This document shows, one piece after another, positions 1 through 11,876 of a stretch of 64,000 nt of DNA. The stretch spans positions 1,620,501 to 1,684,500 of the forward strand of contig JAOTON010001356.1 of assembly GCA_034440635.1 (NCBI GenBank). The letters run 5' to 3'. A program made the position numbers and the translations under genes. Numbering within the stretch: the first letter of the stretch is position 1; every line of letters starts with the position of its first letter. The notes under the pieces are model-generated. The model was not told where the DNA came from, did no database searches, and saw only the letters and a program-made list of their open reading frames with translations. The DNA comes from Lepas anatifera. Taxonomy: Eukaryota; Arthropoda; Thecostraca; Lepadidae.

Positions 1-1900
1 CATGTATTTTCATAGCCATACAAGTGTGTTATGACCTTTGGACACATTAAACCGCTTGAAACGCATACATTTAATGTATTGCAACATGCATTCAGCTATG
101 CACAGAGATATCATGCAATACTTCCTCAGATCTCTACTATGGAAATCTTGAAAAAAACTGTGAATTTGCGTCTTTTCGGCACAAGCAGTTGCCTACAAAT
201 TATTTCATTTACAATTTAAAAAAGGCTTTTTTTGTAACACTGGGCGCCAGTGCCGTCTTCTAACCACCCCAAAAATATTAAGGGGATGCAACTGACCCCT
301 CTCCCCCGGCGTGGAAAAGAACGGCATACCTACCAAGAGGTAAAACACCTGAGCGCGGGCTAATGCCAGAGCTGAACAATATTTTTTAATTTAAGCCTTT
401 AGCAGAGGAAACCTTATCCGCCGGGGAGGGAATTTTAGAGGTAACCAGTGATTTTATAGCGCTAACGAGGCCGAGGCCTAAACGGGGTGACAGCTGGGTC
501 GTTTCAAGCCAGATGCACACCAGACTTTGGGCCAAAATCGCGACGCGGAGTATAGCTTGATTGGTGGTGTACATTTGTGTGTGACTTGTAACATTGACCC
601 CGCGCCCCCGAAGGGGGGGGCAGGCCCTGCAACGGCTGCTGCAGGCGCCCAAACGGTCCCGGGGTCACACGCTTGGGTAGCGCTGGCACGACTGGGGTGG
701 TGTTGAGTTATGATGATATGAGCAATGAGTTACGTGTCTTCATCTGGACTTGTCATATTAAAACTGATAACCTGGAAAACCGGAAGGTAAAAACCAGTCG
801 CAAGCTTATGCTATGGTAAAACCATACGCTCTTGCCAATCTGTGAGAAAGCTCCTTAGTTTCTATAAATAACTTTAACCGTGCCTTCTGCATGAATTGGA
901 ATACGTGTTTTAGGAGTTCCGGGTGTTCGAAGTTCTACACCACATCTAGATAGATAGATAGGGAGGATATTATTATGCAAATGGTTTACGATATGCTTTC
1001 GGTTTTCGTTCTGAATTGGACATGTGGGGAAAATGCTCGATTGTATACTGGACACCGCAAATATGGCACCTGGGTGGCTCTCTTCTTCCATAAATTCGTT
1101 CAGATATGATGTGGTCTGGCAACCCTGTATGCCCTATGCGTAGTCGGGCAGACATTCTTTCTTTATGGTGGCTATTTTAATTTGAGAAGTGCCAGTATCG
1201 AAGTTGAGATTTAATTCGGTTCAGGCGTTTATTTTAAATTTCCAATTTCCTTTGCAAGTATTTTTTAAACTGCATGTTTGCAAAGCTTACTATATCGACC
1301 GCCGGACATGGGATGTCTGGCGGTTCGGGGAGGGAGAGCAAGCGTTTGGCAAAAGTGTCTGCCTTTTCATTGCCAGCAATTCCGGCGCGCCCAGGAATCC
1401 AAAACGGCTTTACTTTTGTGCTTGGGGAACATCATTGATGAGGTATCTTATTTCCTTTACTACTGGATGTGACGAATTACGTAATGCTTCTAGAGCAGCA
1501 GCTGCCGAAAAGATCCACAAACCCGGCAGAACTGGCAACTTAAACTGTCAGCAGAATCAAATTGCAGGCGAAATAAAGCCTTTAAAATAAAGCTGCATAG
1601 CGTAGACGGCCGTAGCTGGCACCAGGAGTCGACGCCAGCTCGTGACAGGCAGTCAAATATGAGGCACGATGGCTGCCGGGGCTGATCGGGGTGGCTGCAC
1701 CCACCGCTCCGGAAATGACGCCCTCCGTCTGGAAGCGGAGCGCCCTCCGTCAGCGGCCAATGCACTGCCACTCGGCAGTCCTCGTGTGCCAGCCGAGCAG
1801 GGTCATTAACATAGAAATACAGGCCCGGTCCGACCCGGCGCCGGGCCTTTCAGCGGCTGTCTGAGCAGACGCTCAAACCGACGGCTGAGGAGCTCTCAGC
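1..1900. other. No gene recognised (repeat-rich flank)
   Basis: No reading frame here resembles a known protein. Visible structure is limited to a short GATA tetranucleotide run near 945-960 and GC-rich patches near 590-660 and 1620-1860. The upstream exons of the muscarinic receptor at 4660 were looked for and not seen. Confidence 0.5.
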
Positions 1901-1904
1901 TGCT

Positions 1905-2160
1905 GTCAGTGGAGGTTTCAGCCAGCTTGAGGAGTCAGCCTGAGGCGCCCTCAATAACTGGCACTGGAGGTTTCAGTTAGTCTGAGGGGCTCTCAATAAC
2001 TGGCACTGGAGGTTTCAGTTAGTCTGAGGGGCTCTCAATAACTCGCACTGGAGGTTTCAGTTAGCCTGAGGGGCTGTCAATAACACGCACTGGAGGTTTT
2101 AGTCAGCCTGGTGGGCTCTCAGCTACTGCCCGCCGAGGTTTCAGTTAGCCTGGGGGTAAC
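1905..2160. repeat. 42-bp minisatellite
   Basis: About five to six imperfect tandem copies of a unit of roughly 42 bp. Each copy contains CACTGGAGGTTTCAGTTAG followed by TCTGAGGGGCTCTCAATAAC. The copies diverge towards both ends. Confidence 0.85.
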
Positions 2161-2329
2161 AGAGACTGCTGCGTGTGTCACTGAGGGAGACGACACAGCT
2201 CAAAGGTGACTGCTTAACTTAAAATGTCTTGGTTTGGCTTTGATCCAGTATTATCCTTCACCCCACTTGATCCAGTATTATCGCATTTATTGTGACCAAA
2301 CCTAGTCTATGAACCAGGAACTGCCTGCT

Positions 2330-2430
2330 CTGCTTCCGACAGTTACAAACGCTGGCTAGCTTTGTTGTCCGTCAGTTACTGAAGCTGACTAGCTCTGTTT
2401 TTCGACAGCCACTGACGCTGACTAGTTCTG
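2330..2430. repeat. Short tandem repeat, left part, split by a LINE
   Basis: Degenerate tandem units carry CAGTTACTGACGCTGACTAG followed by CTCTG and a T-rich spacer. The same unit reappears at 4537-4605 on the far side of the reverse-transcriptase remnant. This suggests one array was split by the LINE insertion. Confidence 0.7.
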
Positions 2431-2431
2431 C

Positions 2432-4535
2432 TATTTGTTTGTTTGTTTTTTTGTATTGAACAATCATCAACGGGTTCAATTAAGTCCCATTCACAGATGA
2501 AGTCAAGCGATAAAATGTGAGCTAGTATTCGCTGCTTGGTGAGAGAAATAGGTCATAGTTCTACATAATCGCATACACATCTTTACACATACAAGTAAAA
2601 GTATAAGAATGATCGGTCAGTGTTCATCAAAAAGCCCTATTACCCGACGTCACAGCGTATAAAACGCCCAAGAGCCTGTAAAAAACATGGAACAGTTTAA
2701 GATCTTAAAACATTTAAAAACTATAAAATATATAAAAAGAAAAGAAACTAAAATATATAAAAATACCAACATAAAAATATAAGATGTATGGACATATCGT
2801 TTACCATCAAAACGTTTTGAACCCTGCCAGGTCGGCGTGACTAGACAGTAGTGAGAGAGTACAAAATAACATGCTTACGGAACTGATATGCAGAGCAATG
2901 CCAAATGTCCGCTTCCCTATGGGTGTTATTAAAAAAATTATAAAGCCTAGGTATCCGAACGAACATACTTGCTTTTACAGTATTTACCCTGGCATAAGGA
3001 ACATGGAATACCACTGGGTTCCGCAACAATCGGGAAGGAGCAGCCAATGGAAATGATTCAAGGAGATAAGACGAGTCAATTTTGTGCTTGTACAGATTTC
3101 TAATGAATAAGAGATCGTATTGTAACCTCCTTGATGTCAAAGAAGCTAGACCGAAATATTGAAGTTGGCTATAATAGTCAAAAGAAACATTTGTAACTCG
3201 GCATCGTCCGCAAAGCCATATGAGAAATTTATGCAGAATTTTTTTCAATTCTTTGCAAATGAACATTGGCGGCTCCTCCCCAGACAATACACCCGTTCTC
3301 AACTATTGAGCGCACGGTTGCACAATAGGTGCAAACTATGGTTTTGGTGTTCACCCCGTACAGTGATGGTCCATTTTTCCCGGTTTGAAAGGATCGCATC
3401 AACAAGCCCAAAGCTCGATTTGCTTTGGATACAATAGAATCAATGTGCGGGGCAAATGTTAACTTTTCGTCCAAGATTACCCCAAGGTCGCGCATGACAT
3501 TCACTCTTCCTATTGCTGCGCCATCTATAGTGTAAGTTCCAATGACTGGCTTAAGGCGTAAGGTTAGTGTCATGGCTTTGCACTTCGATGGATTTAAATT
3601 TAGTCCCCAATCACGAGACCATTGACACAGACGAGCTACATCAAGCTGGAGTGACCTAACATCCGCCTGACTTTCTACTCTTCTATAAAGCTTTACATCA
3701 TCTGCAAACATTAGGCAATCTGACTGAATAGTTGCTGGAAGGTCAATTATAAAACAAGCGAACAGCAGCGGCGATATTAGCCCGCCTTCCGGTGTTCCGG
3801 ATGACACTGGCACCCATGATGAGCATTGGCCGTTCACCACAACCCGCTGCTCTCTCTTGGTCAGGTATGATTTCAGCCACTCAAGAGCTTTACCAGTAAT
3901 ATTATAAGATTTAGATAATTTATAAACTAAAAGTTTATGGTTAACACTTTGAAAAGCCGAACTAAAGTCCGTGTAAACTACATCAGTTTGAGAGCCAGCT
4001 GATATGTTTTTCCAGGCCACGCCCAACATGGTGCCCAAATTTGTCACGCAAGAACGTGATGGCATGAAGCCATGCTGCTGGTTCGCCAGCACAGGTCGGA
4101 CATGGGCGATCAAAGAGGTAAAAAACAATATGCTCAAGTACCTTGCTAAAAAGTGGTGTTAAGGACACATACCTATAATTTGACGCACACGATTTCGCAC
4201 CTTTCTTAAAAATCGGTGCGACATTGGCACGTTTTCATTTTTCAGGACAAACACCCTGCATCAGAGAGAGGCAACACAATTTCGCGACAGGTACAGCCAG
4301 CTCATGTGCGCACTCATGTATTATACGAGCACTAACATCATCTGGGCCACAAGCCTTGTGCCTATTCGTATTTAGAAGTATAGTGAGAACAGCATTGTCA
4401 GAAATATTAAGCGCAGGTATGTTATCTATAAAATGCTGTGGCACATCAGGAAATCCCGCCACATCAGGCCTCGTGAACTTACTAGCAAATGTAAAGTTCA
4501 AAAGCTCTGCCTTTCCATGGTCATCTTCTTCTTGT
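2432..4535 (-). mobile_element. Broken CR1/Jockey-like non-LTR retrotransposon
   Basis: This is a 5'-truncated LINE on the minus strand. An N-terminal RT segment (4235-4501) carries ACGPDDVSARII, and a short block at 4100-4168 is in another frame. The main RT block (3229-4137) has FSSAFQSVNH, GTPEGGLISPLLF and the catalytic box FADDVKLY. The thumb and C-terminal part (2841-3240) is in a third frame. The frame changes once inside an A7 run near 3240 and again near 4130, so the element is dead. The 3' end on the minus strand is A-rich (AAACA-type repeats at about 2432-2455). No endonuclease domain remains. Assignment to the CR1/Jockey group is by motif style only. Confidence 0.85.
3229..4137 (-). 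pseudogene. Reverse transcriptase core of the broken LINE
   Basis: About 300 residues cover RT palm blocks. VVYTDFSSAF (block A, first catalytic Asp) is followed by SSGTPEGGLISPLLF (block B) and LMFADDVKLY (block C, the paired Asp). LNPSKCKAMTL and DLGVILDEKLTF follow, as in CR1/Jockey-type LINEs. Translation stops at the A7 tract. Sequence downstream in the next frame (FLIWLCGR and then a typical LINE C-terminal region) shows that a one-base indel ended the frame. Confidence 0.9.
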
Positions 4536-4536
4536 C

Positions 4537-4605
4537 CGATAGTTACTGACGCTGACTAATTCTGCTGTTCGACAGTTACTGACGCTGACTAGCTCTGCCA
4601 GCAGA
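4537..4605. repeat. Short tandem repeat, right part, split by a LINE
   Basis: Two copies of the unit with AGTTACTGACGCTGACTA match the array at 2330-2430. They lie just upstream of the receptor exon acceptor. Confidence 0.7.
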
Positions 4606-4659
4606 CACTATCTGGGGACTGTTGTCTAACAAAAGCTGACGGGGACTCCTGAACCCAGC

Positions 4660-5674
4660 GATGACGAACACCTCCGTCCGGCAGGTACCGATGACGCGGT
4701 GGGAGCGACTGGCCGCCTGGTGCCGCAGCGACTCCAGCCGTAGTCGGCCGTTCTCCGGCTACGGCACGCCGACTACGGCCGACACGCCGCTGCAGGGTCT
4801 ATCACGGTGGCTCTCCCTCAGCGGCGCCGCCCGCCTGCTCCCCTCCACGCCCAAGGCGCACCCCAAGCTGCGACACACGCGTAGCGACACCGCCGCCGGC
4901 CTGGCCTACCTCAGTCAGTACGGTCGCCACGAGGTGCCGTCACCGCTGCCGGCGCTGCGCAGCCTGCGGCGCAACCGCAGCGCCAGCGCGCTGGCCGGCC
5001 GCGTCTCGCCCACACCCTCCGGCGAGTCCGTTTACACGATCGTCATCAAGCTGCCGGAGCCGACGTCGACGGTGGCGACGCCGGCGCGGCCCGGCAGCGC
5101 CGACCCCAGCATCACCATGCGGTGCGAGCCGGTGGAGCCAGACCCGCGCAGTGACGTCAGCGAGGCCAGTGGCCACCAGCCGCACTGCCCGCTGAGCCGC
5201 GCCAGCGCCTGCGCCGATGACGACAGCTCGGATGACGAGCTGCCGCTGCCGCCGCCGCCGCCTGTGTCGCGGCGGCCCTCACAGCTGCCCGACCTCAGGA
5301 TCCCGCTGAATGCGCGCGTCATTCCCAAACAGCTGGTGCGCGGCGCCGCTCACCCGAAGAAGAAGAAGAAGCGGGAGGAGAAGAAGCAGGACCGCAAGGC
5401 GGCCAAGACGCTGTCGGCCATCCTGTTGGCGTTCATTATCACGTGGACGCCGTACAACGTGCTCGTGCTCATCCGTGTGATGCTGGCGTGTCAGACCTGC
5501 ATACCGCAGGCCCTGTGGAACTTCTCCTACTATCTCTGCTACATCAACTCCAGCGTCAACCCGCTCTGTTACGCGCTGTGTAACGCTTCCTTCCGGCGGA
5601 CCTACGTCAAAATTCTCACGTGCACGTGGCAAAAAAACAAAAGAAACTCCGCGGGTAGGGTGCACTACAATTGA
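4660..5674 (+). CDS. Muscarinic acetylcholine receptor, terminal exon (i3 loop, TM6, TM7, tail)
   Basis: This is the last coding exon of a class A GPCR that binds acetylcholine at the plasma membrane. The exon opens after a splice acceptor (CTCCTGAACCCAG, then CGATGACG). It encodes about 240 residues of third intracellular loop, ending in a Lys/Glu-rich segment ([19 protein letters not shown]). TM6 (about residues 246-270 from the first Met) contains ITWTPYN. An outer loop has a Cys pair (CQTCIP). TM7 contains [13 protein letters not shown], the NPxxY motif. The tail [11 protein letters not shown] is typical of the family. The loop contains [12 protein letters not shown] near residues 122-133, a motif I associate with arthropod A-type (M1/M3/M5-like) receptors. 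It ends in TGA at 5672-5674. Exons for TM1-TM5 are not in the window, so the methionine at 4662 is internal rather than the start. Subtype is inferred. Confidence 0.94.
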
Positions 5675-6287
5675 TAAAGGGCGAGCAACTCTAGTTAATT
5701 AGAAAAGCTACTCAATATCTGACGGGATTTCCCTTTCCAGGAGGTATCTGGGCAACTCTCACCTTTTAGCCAACTGTAGAGCAGCGGGTACAAATGTGTC
5801 TTTTTCTATAAGCTATGTACTGCTCACTTTGCACTTAGTGTTTTTCAAGATAACACGCCTGGACCAATATGTCATATTGCGGTGTACTTGTAATGGTGCT
5901 GAAAGAAACAGCGTAGGCATACATGTGGTCACTTAGTAACCATGTAAATGCTGCTTCATGAAACATCTCGGACGAGATCATTGACCTGAAGTGGCATCTA
6001 CTTTAAGCTGGTAATGTCGTAGTCTAGGTAGGGCTTAGGATACATGTTCTCTAGTTGGAGGTTATTACCACGGGAGAGGTAGCAGTCACCTTTTTCTGGA
6101 GGTCATACAGTGGCAGTGCGCTAGACTTCCACGCCGCTCACCGAGCTCAAATCCCAAGAGGGAAGACCGAAAAGGACTTCCTGATCCCCAATATACCCTT
6201 CCAACACGGTGAGCGTTGACTACACCATTTCACCAGCACAGTTGGTGCGTCGTAAATTCCCAAGACTACGAATTCTTCTGGGGTGCA
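5675..6287. other. 3' flank of the receptor exon, nothing else recognised
   Basis: Moderately AT-rich DNA that probably includes the receptor 3' UTR. No canonical AATAAA signal stands out close to the stop, and no other gene is visible. Confidence 0.4.
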
Positions 6288-6291
6288 TTAA

Positions 6292-6739
6292 AGGGAATGT
6301 GGCACCTTCACAACGTGATTTTAACTGAGATAGCCAAGTTGTAAAGCAAGTCGGAAAACCAGGTACTCCATATTTCATTTGTCTTGGAACTCGATATTTC
6401 CGTAGAAAAAAGCTAAACCCTATCTGACACCAGCCCCCTCATCCCCCCGTCGCCGGCGGCCATTGTTGTGAGCTACTGGTGTGACGACATATGCTGACGT
6501 CCCGATGAGCATCAGCCAATCGAAGCCCTTGAAGCGTTTCAAGTATGGTATTGGTTGCCAGATCGTGACATCATCCACAGGCTGATATTTATTTCTTTTT
6601 CTAGAGGAATATTTTAAAAACATTATATTGAGCTTATTGTACATTTTTCAGAGAAATCATGAGTGGTTTCATTATTTTTGGCTAAAAGTACGCCTAATTT
6701 CACTAAATTCCAGGATTCGACCAATGTGCCACATTCCCT
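6292..6739. mobile_element. TTAA-flanked MITE, family B, copy 1
   Basis: A 448-bp element is bounded by TTAA on both sides (6288-6291 and 6740-6743). Its terminal inverted repeats read AGGGAATGTGGCACCTT and, inverted, the near match at 6723-6739. There is no coding capacity. Two further copies lie at 39935 and 49375. TTAA target duplication is the hallmark of piggyBac-type transposition, so a non-autonomous piggyBac-like origin is inferred. Confidence 0.9.
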
Positions 6740-6822
6740 TTAAGCATCGTATGAAATAGTATGTTTGGAAAATCCCGGCAATAAAAACACCTCGCTAAAC
6801 AGGTTCAGTTAGTACCATAACG

Positions 6823-7068
6823 CATACACGGATCCAGGATTGCCGATCGGGGGGGGCACCTTCCGGGGGGGAATGCCAAAAAAACCTATCCGACCGGAAA
6901 CCTATCAGGTAGGCGCCGATTTTCGCATCCTGGGGGGGGTGGGGGTGGGAAGTAACATTTCAGGGGGCGCCATCGACCTTTCAGGGAGGCGCCGTGACCA
7001 TTTCAAGGGGCGCCGAGAGTCTATCGGAGGGGGAGCACGTGCCCCCTTGCCCCCTGGATCCGCCTATG
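6823..7068. mobile_element. hAT-like MITE with 8-bp target duplication
   Basis: A 246-bp element begins CATACACGGATCCAGGA and ends TGGATCCGCCTATG. It is flanked by the direct 8-bp duplication CCATAACG (6815-6822 and 7069-7076). The interior is G-rich and non-coding. Length of the duplication and the CA...TG termini point to the hAT superfamily. Confidence 0.88.
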
Positions 7069-7076
7069 CCATAACG

Positions 7077-10000
7077 GCTAGACAACAAAATAAAAGATAT
7101 TTTCTATAGCTGGTATTTCAGATCGTATATCAGCAGGGCGGGTCTTCTAGGCCAAACCAGGAATCCGACAAGTTTTACCACTGCTGGGTTGAGGAACAGA
7201 CCACACTTTGCTTGCAGGGACTGTAAAGTTCGCTGTGATTTTCATTTGCTATGTGAAAAGCACAGACAGCGGGAAGGGCGTGCGTCGCGAGGTACGAGCG
7301 TCGCTTCCTACTCACCCACGCACCAGCCGGCCTATCCGGCTCCCCCCCACTGTTGCAACGGAGGCGGTGCTGGTTCTTCATGAGCTCAAATATTCCCTTG
7401 CCCACCTTTTGACCGGGGTTGGCTGTATTGCATCGGGTGGCAAGATATGTGGGTATGACAGAAATAGATGCGAACTAACTGACCGGAAAGTATATCGCAG
7501 CAGTCGTTAGAGTTTTCTTCTCTCAGCAGGTCCGTTTCGGTCAGCAGCGGGCTTCTGATAAGTGTGTAAATACTCGTTAGTTACACATCCTGATAAAAAC
7601 CCAATGCTCGATAGGTCTGTTGTACAGTTTTGTAGTGTCGCACTCACGTGACCTGGGAGTCTTCTGGCTCCACGCGTGACGATTGTCGGCGCGGTCGGAC
7701 AGGACGATTATCGGATTGTCGGACAGTGGTAAATTCACAGACGTTTTTCTGCCCTCGGGGACATCATGTTTATTATCTCCGTGAAATATTTCTAGATATT
7801 GTTTAAGATTTAAGATCTGTAATGATAGGGTTTTAAAAATTTTGTGTTTATTTATCTATGAATGAAAACATAGGTGCGTAAACCGGGATAGTATAACCAT
7901 ACTTACCAAAATTATAAATAATTGGCAGTTGAACCAAAATATTTGAAAATTAGCAATTGTAAGTGCTTGCGTAGACAGTCTATGTTATCTAATGATATCA
8001 TGGGTTCGAAATGGATGAGCAAAGGCATTACATGATTAGAAAATATTTTAGGTCTGCGCAAAAAAGTATCTCATCCATTCTAAATAATATTTTTCAGCAC
8101 ATACAATGAGAGTTTCCAGCCCCCTCCGCCAGCGCTTCAATCAGGCCTTGCGCGCCCCATATCAAGTCCCCCAGTGAAAGAGCGCTTGTGGAAGATGTGG
8201 GTGAAAAATCAGCCTCTTTAATGCAGCAAAATTCGTACTTGAAAAGGTCGTTTTATATCAAAGGCTTGCTGATTCTATAGGGTAACCCCAATATCACCGT
8301 CAGAGAGAGCCTAGCCAGGGACAGAGGGCACACATCTCCCTTCAACCCCATTGGTGCTCAAGTGTCCTTAGGTCTATGAAGCGCCCTGTCCCCCTCTCCG
8401 CACTCTGTGCCTTTTCCCCTGTCTTCCCTGCCATTTTCTGTTCGTTCATTGCCTTGGTCAGTCCTGTCCTCTCTCGTCTTCTCCATAAAGTTTGCCTGAT
8501 CGCCCACCACTGCTCTGTCCTCCTCTCTTGCCCGTCTTTCTCGACCCTCATTTCATGCTCACGGCACCGTGCTCCCTATACTCATTTTCCCACCCACATA
8601 TTTGTACTTGTCGACCAGCGCCCTGCCTTCTCTATTAGTATACCCAGCTTGTTCCATCTTAATTCGTGCTCTGCTGGGGCAACTCGGGATGTCCCCCAAT
8701 GGGGGGGGTGTATTTCGCCCCGTACACAAAAGGCTCCTTGACTATTTAGGAAACTAAAAACGTAGCATTTCATTCGCACGTTTCTGAAATGTGGCATTAG
8801 TTTAAACAAAGACTCCATGCGTCATGCAAACAAATTGCTCCTTTCAGTTGCCCTTTAAGTGACCTGGAAGTGTGTGTTTGCTGGAAAGAACCCCAGATGT
8901 GTTAAATATTTTATGGAAAATCCCATGGTTCCACTTATGTTAAATTGTACATTGTTTGGAAATTCAAAACAGGCAGCTTTCAGTGAAATAAAAATTTCAA
9001 TAGTATCTTTTGGATACGCTTTACCAAACTGTCATTCAGTTCAAACACATGGCAAAAAATGGAACAATCCCGTTGAGCCCACTGAGTTTTACTATGTAGG
9101 GAAAAAAGGACATCATTTCTCAAACACCGACTTGGAAAGGCAGTCGCAGAAAGAGAGCGTGGATATTCTTATTTCTATCTGCATGTGAAGTGACAATTAG
9201 CAGAATTCTGGCATGGGACGGCGGGTAATAATTTTATTCCCGGCAGGAAGGCCCTAGTCCCCTCTTATGAGTATTATTTTTCGATGCATTTCATCGGCTG
9301 CTTCATGTTGGGGAATTAGCACAAATTAAATGAATCTGCGGCCTTTTATAAACGAAGTTCTGGTAGCGCTTAACAAAGTTAGACATGTGTATGAAAATTT
9401 ATCTAGCGTTGAAGACGAAAGTTTACACGCCCTGGTAAATGTCAAGGGCCCTGGTGATGAGAGCAACTTGATATGCTGACAGTTCTGCTTTACTGCTAGC
9501 CCATGAATACTTACACACTAATTTATAGGGAGCTAGGTTCAATTGCGGGAATAATGGGCTAGCATGTTAAAGCTTAAAAAATGATACCTACTGAGGCGAC
9601 TTGGCCTCATAGATTTTGTCTTTTGTTCACAAAATTGCTTCCAATTTTCTAATAACGATAGCGCAGACCCTGTGGCAGATATGGAGGTCTAAGCGATGGC
9701 AGAGAGCATGCCATAAGCACAAGAACATTACCCACAGTGAGTGGTCCCAAAGCCAGCTGAAATATCACCAGGTTTCTCACTTTGGAAGTTCCGTGATAAT
9801 GCATCCGGCCTCAGATAGTAATGAGGATGATGAACTGACGACTGAACTGGAGAGGATTCGGGCAGCTTGGAGGCGACTTCTCTCACTGGCTGATGCAGCA
9901 TCCGTCACTGGTGGTGAATCCAGACCTTCATTTGGAGGAGGGGGAGCTAGGAGGCTCGACTCTACCCAACTTGCTCCTCGGAAAAGCTCTTAAATACTTA

Positions 10001-11872
10001 TTAATTACTATGGACACTCAGAAATGGGGATTCAGCTCCCATTCCCCTTGCATCCGCCGCTGACCGTTACCAAAAAGTATAGTAGGTATATCAAGAAGAA
10101 AGAAGGATAGCAATGACTAACACGTGTCTCAAGCATGATGTGGTTGCACACGTCTAAGTATCGGTGAAACCCCTCATCCTGAAACAAGTAAGTTCACTGT
10201 TGAATCCCCGTAATGAAAAGGAAATCCGCTGGACGGAGAAGGTACTATTGCATCCGCTCGCCAAATATGGCTGCGAGCTGAAGATATTACTCCAATCCCG
10301 AAAGCAATGCGAATGCAGCCCTTGGTTAAACATGGAAAGTGTTCCCACCTCCCGGAGGAAAACATTTTGTCACCTGGTGTGATAAGGTATCTTGATGTGC
10401 TGTTGAGAGAAGGCATGCAAGACAATAACCTGGAATCCGAACACATGTATTTCAGTTGCAGAAGGAACCATGCTCGACGTGTGAGGGGCAACGGACGGGC
10501 TGAGAGCCTTCGCCCTCTTTTCCTCACACTTTACGTCTGGTGACGGCAATCGAGCGATAACGGTTCCTATGTTGAAGTGTGCATTTCTGAGGACATTGCG
10601 GCGGAAACGCTGCCAGGTTAGGGTCATTGGTGTAAATATGAATAGATGTGAAGTAACTAGCTCGTGTAGTGCAACATTCGTTTCATGTGCGTTGTCGAGT
10701 GGTAACAACAACTGTACAGGGACCTATTGCGATCGTTTTTATAATGAGCCGAGGGCAAATGTCAGCACCTCCCGGCTGCGTGGCTGTTTGTGATTGGACT
10801 TTGTGCACCGAAAAAACCGGAATGTTCGGTATAAATACACTAAAAGAGAAGCTTGTTATCTTTTGAATGCAAACCTTCAACGGGCTACATACAAGGTGCG
10901 TCGAGTATGAGCGAAGATAAGTCGTCAGGAAAATAAGTATATTAGAAATTGAGCTAAATTGTCTCTTTCGACTTATTGAATATATTACTGCTCAATTGTC
11001 ATCGACTACAGCCAAATAACTGTTGCATAATAACTCAGAATTGCAAACCCAGGAAGAAGGTTAAGCATCATAAGCCGTTTCTAACAACAATAGTTGGGCC
11101 CAGAGAAAGGACACGGAGATCGATTCTGTTTAACCGTCCACCTCCTGAGCTATTTCGGCAATCACGACCCTCCAAGGCCAATTTCTGGTACCCCCACAAC
11201 CTCAAAAACCAAAGGCGATGAGGAAAAATTCGGAACCAATGGTGAAATCATCCTACAGCCTTCTTCTCCTGTACCAAGTTTGAACCATAGCTATGGTGTT
11301 TTGATGTCACGCGGGCCCAAATTTTTTAGGAAATCCCTTTCAATTCGGGAACGAGTAGAAATAGTACAAGGCCAAGAGCACCAATATATACCTATATGCC
11401 CATCACAATTATATTAATCGTATTACTGTATGCAGTTTCATTTCAAAGCTGTAGACGAAAGTGAATTCCAAATGTGTGACCTGTGGTAACCATGCTTTTA
11501 CTTTTAGTCCTTTGATTTATGAACTAAATCTGAACCCAAAATGGTTGTCGACATACTTATTTATCGTTCCAAGAGCTTCCGAATGCCGTTTAGAAACTTG
11601 ATGGCGAATGGTCAATCTGGTAAAATCTCTCCTTTACTAACGCAATGCCGAATGCAATGCAACATGGTCCTCAGGCAGGATAGTGCGGAGCGTGAGCTAA
11701 TATAGGAAGCCTCGAGAAGATACGCAAGGCCATTGATGTAGCCAAGAAGACTTTGACATCGCAAAAAACAAGGTGCCATAGCAGGTCAAGGTATTGGAGC
11801 AGACGGCTGCTGAACTGGTCATGGCGGCCCTTAAAAATAGCAAAGGAGATATTCATAACAGAAAACTTGTCC
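7077..11872. other. No gene recognised
   Basis: Reading frames up to about 125 codons exist (for example 9616-9993) but show no domain that I know, and no convincing splice-linked exons. At 10045-10060 the sequence GCATCCGCCGCTG looks like one end of a hAT-type MITE, without a matching partner end. Confidence 0.4.
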
Positions 11873-11876
11873 TTAA

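Noticed and set aside
4940..5665. Antisense frames across the muscarinic receptor exon
   Set aside because: Shadows of the strongly biased, GC-rich receptor coding sequence.
9616..9993. Small plus-strand protein of about 125 residues
   Set aside because: No ATG at the frame start, no recognisable domain, and one isolated frame in repeat-rich DNA.
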